This document shows, piece after piece, positions 1 through 5,865 of a stretch of 5,865 nt of DNA. Where the stretch lies: contig JALWNS010000159.1 of the NCBI GenBank assembly GCA_027083655.1, forward strand, positions 1 through 5,865, read 5' to 3'. The notes beneath the pieces were generated by a model that ran no database searches, was not told the DNA's origin, and saw nothing but the letters and a program-made list of their open reading frames with translations. Each line of letters starts with the position of its first letter. Positions within the stretch are counted from its first letter, which is position 1. This DNA is from Bacteroidales bacterium. GTDB lineage: Bacteria; Bacteroidota; Bacteroidia; Bacteroidales; S143-33. The position numbers and the translations under genes were made by a program.

Positions 1-48
1 TACAATTTTATATAAATTCTCTTTAGCCTCAAATAAAATTAACAAACT

Positions 49-711
49 TTATTTTGCTAATGATTCTAAATTAGAACCTTTTATTACTTGATTTTGCTGA
101 AAATCAAAGACTTTTTCATCTAAAGTTTTATTTAAGACAGTGCGGAGACCTGCAACAGGTACGAAACTTTTAAGCAAAATATCTTTGTCTTTAATCTTTA
201 GGAGAGTTTGTTTATGTTTTATATTCAAATCCCCATCCAATTTTATAAGATCATCTGTATAATCATTGAAGGTATAAAATCCTCTATCTATACAAAAAAT
301 CTCTGTACCAAAAACTTGAAACTTTCTTCCATTAATATCCACGTAAAAATTATCTGGATAAATAATTTTATAGCAGGGTTTGTTACCTTCATTAAAGCCT
401 AAAAACTTAACCTTGATTTCACCAGAGAGTGTCGATTGTGAAAATTGATAATTATAAAACTTGATATTCAAATCAGAAAAAAGTCTGGCAGTACTGCTAG
501 AGCTATGCACTTGCACACTGTTTATATCCAGTGGAGCTTTATCGAAAAGTGCACTGTAAAATATCTCAAGGACTGCTTTTGTTGTAGATGTAATTATCTC
601 ATTTGCCTGGTACTCCAGGTTAGCGGCATGCTTATCTTTTCGTATATAAATAAAATTTGCCAGAGAAATAATAATCAATGATACTGCTAATATTTTGAAT
701 AAAGTTTTCAT
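49..711 (-). CDS. Membrane-anchored protein of unknown function, 220 aa
   Basis: I do not recognise this family. The protein opens with a short basic stretch (MKTLFK) and one hydrophobic segment at about residues 7-22, followed by the basic patch IRKDKH. It reads as an uncleaved signal anchor with the rest outside the cytoplasmic membrane, because no clear signal-peptidase site or lipobox Cys follows. Residues 30-55 look helical. Residues 80-150 alternate in beta-strand fashion and hold the only two cysteines I see, C113 and C140, which could form a disulfide in the periplasm. The C-terminal part (155-220) is rich in Lys and Asp. The ATG at 711 is favoured because the hydrophobic segment starts right after it and a promoter element lies just upstream. 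A terminator separates it from the barrel gene, so it is probably not part of that operon. The reading frame is intact, and the length and composition support a real gene. The function is unknown. Confidence 0.75.
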   Translation of the reverse strand: MKTLFKILAVSLIIISLANFIYIRKDKHAANLEYQANEIITSTTKAVLEIFYSALFDKAPLDINSVQVHSSSSTARLFSDLNIKFYNYQFSQSTLSGEIKVKFLGFNEGNKPCYKIIYPDNFYVDINGRKFQVFGTEIFCIDRGFYTFNDYTDDLIKLDGDLNIKHKQTLLKIKDKDILLKSFVPVAGLRTVLNKTLDEKVFDFQQNQVIKGSNLESLAK

Positions 712-737
712 AACCTAAGCTTTTTACTATATATACA

Positions 738-745
738 CAAAAGTA
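738..745 (-). promoter_or_regulatory. Bacteroidota -7 promoter element (TACTTTTG) for the 220-aa gene
   Basis: Read on the minus strand this is TACTTTTG, an exact match to the TAnnTTTG consensus recognised by the primary sigma factor of Bacteroidota. It lies 26 bases before the ATG at 711 and just after the terminator of the preceding gene, which is where a promoter would be expected. Transcription would start roughly 6-8 bases downstream, giving a leader of about 20 bases. No TTTG (-33) element sits at the usual 19-21 base spacing: the nearest TTTG copies leave gaps of 13 and 26 bases. The site therefore rests on the -7 match and its position. Confidence 0.55.
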
Positions 746-757
746 AGCAGGAAGGAT

Positions 758-793
758 ACAAAAAAAGCCCGCAAATTAATCTTTGCGGGCTTT
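758..793 (-). terminator. Intrinsic terminator after the DUF5723 gene
   Basis: The stretches 764-775 and 782-793 are perfect 12-base inverted repeats (AAAGCCCGCAAA and its complement) around a 6-base loop. Read on the minus strand, the hairpin has a GC-rich core (GCGGGC) and runs directly into seven Ts followed by GTATCC, the classic form of a Rho-independent terminator. It begins 28 bases past the stop of the barrel gene. On the plus strand the hairpin is followed only by TTTGTCTG, so it should work mainly for minus-strand transcripts, and no plus-strand gene ends here. Confidence 0.9.
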
Positions 794-820
794 GTCTGTG
801 AATTTACGTGCTTTTACTAA

Positions 821-2272
821 TTAGTCTAACAAACCATAATCCAGGCGGTCCTTGCATCCAAAATTAAAGTTCAACCCAAAATGGAAATTTGCAAGCTGCG
901 TTTTCTTCAACCACAATGTTGCAGAATTCTGGTCTGGTGGTGTATTGCTATTGGTAAAATAGCTTATACCAAAATTAGGCAAAGCCAGGTTATCCGTTAT
1001 AAAATAAAGCTGCATTGGGCCAAGCTTCAATGCTAAACCCATACCAAAATTGTTATAACTGTGTGGATAAATGGAATATGTTCCTGTTAGGGACCAACCA
1101 TAACCAACATTAACGGCAGCTGAGAAATGGTAAATATTCATCCAATTACGTGGCTGTAGCTTTATTGATTGAAAAGCAAAACCAAGGCTAAGGTACTCAA
1201 CCGGTTTTACCGCAACACCCAAATAAATTCTTGTATTCAAATAGGTAGTGAATTCATTATCTGCAACTGTAGGTTCTATGAGTGTCTTTAATGTGTCAAT
1301 AAACTTTTCTGTAGCGTTAGTATCGTTAAGAATATCGAGTCCATCGAAATAATAAGATGTTTCCTGGTGGGAAATCTCTTTAGAATTTGTTTTCCATTTA
1401 ATATATCCTAGGTCAATAATACTACCAGAGACCTCAACATATTTAATAGGCTTGTAAACAAACCCCAGGTCCAAGGCCCAACCATGGTTATTTGGCGAAA
1501 TTATACTCTTCAGTGTACTAAAACTTGGATTATTACTATAAGCCAACAAAGCAGAATTTGAATCTACAACGAGGCTATCTGTATAAGTAAACCCAACCGG
1601 TCCGGCATAAAAGAAGTCGTAGGCAGTCGTAATATTCATTGGATAATTCGCATCATTAGCAGTATCTATAGTCAAATTAAACGTCGTAGAGCGTGTATAG
1701 AAGGTGGCTAACCCCGTTAGCCTCTTTATAGAAGCTCCAATTGTCAGGTCTTTTGTAAGCTTAAAACCGGCGCTTAATGAAGTTTGCTTGTAGATTGTAG
1801 AAGACAAATTAAAATCTGTCAAAACAAAAGAAGGATTAGATGGGGATATTCCCTGTGCCAGAAACTCCATCAAACCACGTGGATAATTTGCATAAAAACT
1901 AGCTTTGATTGAATGATCCATGTGTAAATACAATGGATAACCTATCCGTACACCAAAGCTGAATAAAGAAATCTGGTTTGAGTTGTACAAATAATTAAAA
2001 TCTGCCGAATTAGATGCAATCTTATCAAAATCAACATAATACTGTCCAGCGTTGTCCACAGAAAAAATATTATTCACATTTAATGTTGACAAAAATAGGG
2101 ATGTATTTAAATTAAGCATTGGAAACGAGAAGGAAAAACCACAATCTTGCATCCTGGCAGGATTGGTGTAGATGCTCTGGCGCAAATTCGTCATATAATA
2201 TGATGTTGCTAGCTGTGGGAAAGCCGCTATAGAAAGCAGTATAAACGTAAATATTGCTACTATTCTCTTCAT
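821..2272 (-). CDS. DUF5723-family outer-membrane beta-barrel protein, 483 aa
   Basis: The N-terminus is a signal peptide: MKR, then a hydrophobic core at about residues 4-17, with likely cleavage near A16-Q20. The mature protein begins with a segment containing N37-P38-A39, the NPA motif common near the N-terminus of PorV/FadL-like barrels in Bacteroidota. The rest alternates in short amphipathic strands with many Tyr, Phe, Asn and Gly residues, as in an outer-membrane barrel. The segment around residues 264-294 (GWALDLG, then a strand ending DLGYIKW) and the segment around 408-430 (FGMGLALKLGP, then LYFITDN) are patterns I associate with DUF5723. That assignment is from memory, not from a search. 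The barrel class is well supported, but the cargo or partner is unknown. It follows the lipoprotein gene by 18 bases, so the two are almost certainly cotranscribed, and it ends in a strong terminator. The ATG at 2272 is fixed by the signal peptide. No Shine-Dalgarno sequence is evident. Confidence 0.88.
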   Translation of the reverse strand: MKRIVAIFTFILLSIAAFPQLATSYYMTNLRQSIYTNPARMQDCGFSFSFPMLNLNTSLFLSTLNVNNIFSVDNAGQYYVDFDKIASNSADFNYLYNSNQISLFSFGVRIGYPLYLHMDHSIKASFYANYPRGLMEFLAQGISPSNPSFVLTDFNLSSTIYKQTSLSAGFKLTKDLTIGASIKRLTGLATFYTRSTTFNLTIDTANDANYPMNITTAYDFFYAGPVGFTYTDSLVVDSNSALLAYSNNPSFSTLKSIISPNNHGWALDLGFVYKPIKYVEVSGSIIDLGYIKWKTNSKEISHQETSYYFDGLDILNDTNATEKFIDTLKTLIEPTVADNEFTTYLNTRIYLGVAVKPVEYLSLGFAFQSIKLQPRNWMNIYHFSAAVNVGYGWSLTGTYSIYPHSYNNFGMGLALKLGPMQLYFITDNLALPNFGISYFTNSNTPPDQNSATLWLKKTQLANFHFGLNFNFGCKDRLDYGLLD

Positions 2273-2290
2273 TGTCTTGAGTTTTTAGGG

Positions 2291-3550
2291 TTAAAACGAA
2301 GTGGCATATTGAACCTTGGCACCTATTTTTATATTGAGATAATTGGAAGATAATATCTTTACAAATTGGGGTCTATCAGAATTTGTAGTATTGAACTTTG
2401 CATATATTAACAAACGCTCTTTTCCGTTATAATTCTGTAAATTAACAATATTTGTATGACTGAGGTGTAACTTGGAAGTCGACACCACAGCCCTAATAGG
2501 ATTGCCATCAAGGTCTGTCTCTGCAGGTAGTAAGTCAATAACAGGTCTTAGTGTCACTAGCTTTGTTCCGACTATTATGTTAAGTGTGTCTGTAGATGTA
2601 ACAAAATCTGGATTGGTCAAAACTGCCAGTGTATCTGATACTAATGAGTCAACAAAAGCCATATAAACTGTACCTCCTAAAGGTATAGCGTTCTCTGCTA
2701 TTGCTTTTACCAATATATCTTGGATAACACTATCACTTAGTGGAAGATCTATATCAGTAGTGTCTGCTATCACTATATCTTTTGCATACAAATATAGTGG
2801 AATATCAACGAGCAAATCAGAATAAACATATTGGTCTGTTGTTATATCTGCAGTTGGGTTTTGCTGGGGCACATTACCAGAAATTACCAACCTTACCTTA
2901 TCTGGTTTTATAGCAAGAGCTTCCGAGAGCTGGGGAAAATTAGTTGAATCTATTACTACAGTGTCATATGCAGGATTTGTTCCGTCTGATGCATGGATTG
3001 TGAACGAAATATTTGTACTATAAAAAGCTGTCTGGCCTGTAGCTGAATTGTAAAATCTCAGAGAATCAATATTTGCTTCTGCATAGATAGTTAATGTATT
3101 TGTCAAAATAAAAGTAAAAGCAAAACTTCCTAAACCTATCTCGCCTGGCATATTACTTGGCAGAGGTACAGTCTGCTCAAAGGCGATAGGAGGTAGGGCA
3201 ACTGGTCCAAAAGGAGTATTTGCAGGCCAAGTAGCATTAACACCTAAATCTGATGCTGTAACAACAAAAGACGAATCTAGACGTGCCATTATATGAAGCA
3301 AATCCCCTTTATCAACCTCAATCCAAAACTTAGTTGAATCCTGTGATTTGGGTAAGAAATCTTTTATATATTTTGTAGAATTTACCAATGGAGCCATTAT
3401 TGTACCATCAATTTCGACATATGAGGTACTATCAAACTCTGGGAATTGACTCTTTAAATAATCCCCAAAATTCTGACAAGATGTCAGAACAAATGAAACC
3501 AAGATAAACGTGCTTATTACCACATTAATTAATAGCCTATTACGCTTCAT
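2291..3550 (-). CDS. Predicted outer-membrane lipoprotein, beta-rich, 419 aa, function unknown
   Basis: The N-terminus MKRNRLL, a hydrophobic stretch (about 7-21) and the lipobox L22-T23-S24-C25 give a lipoprotein signal with Cys25 as the lipidated residue. The residues after it (QNFGD) do not form the acidic S-D/E-rich export signal described for surface lipoproteins of some Bacteroidota, so a periplasm-facing position is possible. The mature part is rich in Thr, Ser, Asp, Ile and Val with short alternating strands, suggesting tandem beta-sandwich modules. Likely units are about 45-185, 190-265 and 270-419. The last unit includes AIPLGGTVYMAFVDSL (288-303) and ends with a strand pair near 379-412, resembling from memory uncharacterised Bacteroidota lipoproteins. 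There are no catalytic motifs, so a structural or binding role is more likely than an enzyme. It starts 54 bases after the decarboxylase gene and lies 18 bases before the barrel gene, which suggests it works with that barrel at the outer membrane. Confidence 0.82.
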   Translation of the reverse strand: MKRNRLLINVVISTFILVSFVLTSCQNFGDYLKSQFPEFDSTSYVEIDGTIMAPLVNSTKYIKDFLPKSQDSTKFWIEVDKGDLLHIMARLDSSFVVTASDLGVNATWPANTPFGPVALPPIAFEQTVPLPSNMPGEIGLGSFAFTFILTNTLTIYAEANIDSLRFYNSATGQTAFYSTNISFTIHASDGTNPAYDTVVIDSTNFPQLSEALAIKPDKVRLVISGNVPQQNPTADITTDQYVYSDLLVDIPLYLYAKDIVIADTTDIDLPLSDSVIQDILVKAIAENAIPLGGTVYMAFVDSLVSDTLAVLTNPDFVTSTDTLNIIVGTKLVTLRPVIDLLPAETDLDGNPIRAVVSTSKLHLSHTNIVNLQNYNGKERLLIYAKFNTTNSDRPQFVKILSSNYLNIKIGAKVQYATSF

Positions 3551-3604
3551 TGCTATACTGTTTTAATTTTAGTAAAAATAGAGAAACTTAAAGAAAAAAT
3601 CAAT

Positions 3605-5464
3605 TTAACCACTGTATTTATGAAATCTCAGTGAGGGGGAAGGAATAAATTTTTTGAATCCTAGCTTATGCCATTTTTTATCTACGTCCTGTATTGTTTG
3701 AGGATTTGAAAGGGCTATATCTGGCCATGGCTCTGATATAGGATCAATGCCAACCTTTTTTATTGTTGCATCTATTACAAGTATCTCTCCCTCGAAAAAA
3801 ATATCTCTTGCAGGAGCAATATTATTCCCGACAAGCCATGCTACCAGGTGCATATCATCTTTTGGAACAATATTATCGACTATAACCAAATAACTTATAA
3901 AGGATAAGTCATATCTTGACAAAATTTGTTTAGCTAAATCCTTTGCATTACTTTTTTTGTTAATGAGTAAAACCAATACAGGTATCCCTTTGTCCAGTAA
4001 ACTTGTATTCACATGGGCTACTTGATCAAACTCATCAACAAGCTTTTTATAATCAAATGGCTTAATCTTTATTTCTTTCTTGTGCTCTTCGTTTTTCTCT
4101 TCAGGTAGTTTAACCGTAGCATCAATACCTATTTTTGATCCAAAAGTAAATTTTTCACTTGCATGGTCTAAAACATCACTAGGTCCCTGGCCAAAAAGCA
4201 AATCTAACCTTGGGTCAACATTTTTTGTTATAAGGTGTAAAATCTGCTCATAATTATGTATATCAATATCCTGATCAACAACTACCATAACTTTATTAAA
4301 CATCATCTGGCCTGCCCCCCAAAGTGAGTTAATAACCTTCTTACCTTGGCCAGGATAAGATTTTTTTATTTGTACTATTGTAAAATTATGCCCACATCCT
4401 GCAAAAGGTATATCCCAATCAATTATTTCAGGTGATATAGAATTTTTAACAAAAGAAATAAATATGCGTTCTGTGGCCTTGGCAAGATAAGCATCTTCCT
4501 GGGGAGGCACCCCTACTACAGTAGCAGGATAAATAGCATTACGGCGATGCGTTATTGCTGTTATATGAAAACGAGGGTAATAATCAGGCTTTGAATAAAA
4601 TCCTGTGTGATCACCAAAAGGACCTTCTAAAATAAAATCTTCCTCTGGATCAATATATCCTTCTATAACAATATCTGCGTCTTCCGGCACTTCTATATCC
4701 TGTGTTATGCATTTGACCAAGTTTACAGGCTTTTTCCGGATGAAACCCGCCAAAATGTATTCGTATAGATTCTCAGGTAGCGGAGCAGTTGCAACATAGG
4801 TATAAAGCGGATCACCACCTAGCGCTATAGCTAATGGCATTTTTTTACCAATCTTTTTGTATTTACGAAAATGATGAGCTCCTGTCTTGTGTCTATGCCA
4901 GTGCATAGCGGCCAAATCCTTATCAAAAACTTGTACACGGTACATTCCCACATTTCTCTGTCCAGTCAAAGGATCCTTTGTATGAACCAGGGGGAAAGTA
5001 AGAAAACGACCTCCATCTTTAGGCCATAGTTGCAGGATAGGCAAGTCAAACAGATTGGGGTCTGTGATTACTACTTCCTGGCAAGCACCCCGGCCTGGCT
5101 TGTTTTTTGGCAGGATGTCAGATATTTTCTTAAGGTTAAAAGCTGTCTCTACCTTTTGAAAAAAATTTTTATTTGGTTTGGTAAAGAGCTCAAAGAGCAA
5201 ATCCAGTTTATAGCCTAATTGTTCCAAGTTATCATGCCCCATAGCAAGGGCTAGGCGGGCTTCTGACCCGAGAAAATTGGTTAGTACTGGAAACCGGGTA
5301 CCTGTATTTTTAAAAAGCAAAGCTTTACCTCCGTATGGTTGCTTGGATATACGGTCTGTTACCTCTGCAATTTCCAAAACAGGATCCACAAACTCCTCTA
5401 TCTCTATAAGCAAATTATATTCTCTAAGTTTCTTTACAAAATCATTTAGGCTATGAAATTGCAT
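3605..5464 (-). CDS. ubiD: UbiD-family prenylated-FMN decarboxylase, probably menaquinone biosynthesis, 619 aa
   Basis: UbiD enzymes remove a carboxylate from aromatic or unsaturated acids using prenylated FMN made by UbiX. The family signature is clear. N171 and R176 (in NVGMYR), H192 (in RHKTG), E268 (in IVIEGY), and E280 and D285 (in EGPFGDHTG) fall where metal/cofactor ligands and the catalytic Arg-Glu-Asp/Glu set lie in E. coli UbiD and fungal Fdc1. The N171/R176 and E280/D285 spacings match the Fdc1 pairs. GSKIGIDAT (442-450) is the conserved C-terminal-region motif. All key residues are present, so it should be active. At 619 residues it exceeds E. coli UbiD (about 500) by a C-terminal extension at about 480-619, which I recall as usual in Bacteroidota homologues annotated as menaquinone decarboxylase. 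Bacteroidota generally make menaquinone, not ubiquinone, so a role in the futalosine route (MqnL-like) is likely, but the substrate cannot be read from sequence. It is a cytoplasmic enzyme. The ATG at 5464 lies 10 bases after the siaC stop, suggesting cotranscription. Confidence 0.93.
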   Translation of the reverse strand: MQFHSLNDFVKKLREYNLLIEIEEFVDPVLEIAEVTDRISKQPYGGKALLFKNTGTRFPVLTNFLGSEARLALAMGHDNLEQLGYKLDLLFELFTKPNKNFFQKVETAFNLKKISDILPKNKPGRGACQEVVITDPNLFDLPILQLWPKDGGRFLTFPLVHTKDPLTGQRNVGMYRVQVFDKDLAAMHWHRHKTGAHHFRKYKKIGKKMPLAIALGGDPLYTYVATAPLPENLYEYILAGFIRKKPVNLVKCITQDIEVPEDADIVIEGYIDPEEDFILEGPFGDHTGFYSKPDYYPRFHITAITHRRNAIYPATVVGVPPQEDAYLAKATERIFISFVKNSISPEIIDWDIPFAGCGHNFTIVQIKKSYPGQGKKVINSLWGAGQMMFNKVMVVVDQDIDIHNYEQILHLITKNVDPRLDLLFGQGPSDVLDHASEKFTFGSKIGIDATVKLPEEKNEEHKKEIKIKPFDYKKLVDEFDQVAHVNTSLLDKGIPVLVLLINKKSNAKDLAKQILSRYDLSFISYLVIVDNIVPKDDMHLVAWLVGNNIAPARDIFFEGEILVIDATIKKVGIDPISEPWPDIALSNPQTIQDVDKKWHKLGFKKFIPSPSLRFHKYSG

Positions 5465-5474
5465 AAGTCTTTAA

Positions 5475-5865
5475 TTATATTTCAAAATCATCATCTTCCT
5501 CTTGCTCCAATTGTATCATATTCATGGGAACGTCAACAAGCTCCCTGATAACCTCTCCATACTCCAAGACATCCTCATCTTCATAATACCAATTAATAGA
5601 GGTGTTAGGAGCCTTTTCATAAAGTTTCTTCAACTGTTTGACAATAGTAATAAGCCACTTAGAACAACTTGTATTAAAGTATTCTAGTTTAAAATTGACA
5701 ACTGTATCTTCTTTTGGCGCCTCAATATACTCTGTTATCCAATTGACAATTGGTAGGTAAAACTTTTCAGAATCTTCTATTAATGAGCGGCCAGATATTT
5801 CTATTAAACCTTTATCTTTGTCTAGAATAACTGTAGGAGTTTTATCATTACCTTCTATATATACA
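5475..5865 (-). CDS. siaC: SiaC-family (DUF1987) regulatory phosphoprotein, 5' end cut by window
   Basis: The frame is open from the window edge to a TAA at 5475-5477 and gives 129 residues. The visible protein begins VYIEGNDKTPTVILD, continues with IEISGRSLIEDSEKFY (visible 21-36), has LEYFNTSCSKWL (60-71), and ends in an acidic tail (EQEEDDDFEI). These are the hallmarks of the DUF1987/SiaC family, whose members are about 120-130 residues, so only a few N-terminal residues are missing. In Pseudomonas aeruginosa, SiaC is phosphorylated by the kinase SiaB and dephosphorylated by the PP2C phosphatase SiaA, and unphosphorylated SiaC activates a diguanylate cyclase. The phosphorylated Thr there is Thr68. 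Thr65 of the visible part, in YFNTS, is the likely equivalent once the missing residues are added. In Bacteroidota the output may differ, since c-di-GMP signalling is uncommon in many of them. The partner genes, if present, would lie just beyond 5865. The stop lies 10 bases before the decarboxylase start. Confidence 0.9.
   Translation of the reverse strand, partial: VYIEGNDKTPTVILDKDKGLIEISGRSLIEDSEKFYLPIVNWITEYIEAPKEDTVVNFKLEYFNTSCSKWLITIVKQLKKLYEKAPNTSINWYYEDEDVLEYGEVIRELVDVPMNMIQLEQEEDDDFEI

Noticed and set aside
1..48. Possible terminator or gene start after the 220-aa gene
   Set aside because: The 48 bases are AT-rich with no convincing hairpin followed by a T run and no coding frame of useful length.
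208..681. Open frames on the plus strand opposite the 220-aa gene
   Set aside because: They lie wholly antisense to a better gene, have low-complexity Ile/Lys-rich products expected from AT-rich sequence, and show no motif.
2472..2666. Plus-strand open frame opposite the lipoprotein gene
   Set aside because: The Ser/Thr/Val-rich product mirrors the coding strand of the lipoprotein, with no start context or recognisable family.
3551..3604. Possible separate promoter before the lipoprotein gene
   Set aside because: The minus strand has TAAGTTTC and TATTTTTA, each one base from TAnnTTTG, but such near matches are common in AT-rich DNA and no -33 element is visible. The 54-base gap could still hold a weak start.
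5030..5218. Plus-strand open frame opposite the decarboxylase gene
   Set aside because: It lies entirely within a strongly conserved enzyme gene on the other strand, and its product shows no recognisable feature.
5502..5687. Plus-strand open frame opposite the siaC gene
   Set aside because: The minus-strand frame matches the DUF1987 family throughout, so this is a shadow.

Overview
The window looks like a piece of a Bacteroidota chromosome. It is AT-rich by eye. It carries a DUF5723-type outer-membrane beta-barrel protein, which I know only from this phylum, a lipoprotein of Bacteroidota style, a promoter element matching the Bacteroidota -7 consensus TAnnTTTG, and start codons without clear Shine-Dalgarno sequences. 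I cannot name the genus.

All five genes lie on the minus strand, so transcription runs from high to low coordinates. The first (5475-5865) is cut by the window edge. It is a nearly complete SiaC-type (DUF1987) regulatory phosphoprotein. Its stop is only 10 bases from the start of a 619-residue UbiD-family decarboxylase (3605-5464), probably a menaquinone-pathway enzyme. After a 54-base gap comes a 419-residue lipoprotein (2291-3550), then after 18 bases a 483-residue DUF5723 beta-barrel protein (821-2272). A perfect 12-bp inverted repeat with a T run (758-793) ends this transcript. About 13 bases further on is a Bacteroidota -7 promoter element (738-745) that should start a separate transcript for a 220-residue membrane-anchored protein of unknown function (49-711).

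The window therefore reads as one four-gene co-directional cluster (siaC, ubiD, lipoprotein, barrel) closed by an intrinsic terminator, then one independently transcribed gene. The lipoprotein and barrel are probably a functional pair at the outer membrane. The siaC-ubiD linkage may be operonic, but I infer no shared pathway from it. I see no mobile elements, CRISPR arrays, RNA genes or long DNA repeats. The least understood parts are the lipoprotein/barrel pair and the 220-residue protein. I found no convincing evidence of a wholly new system.
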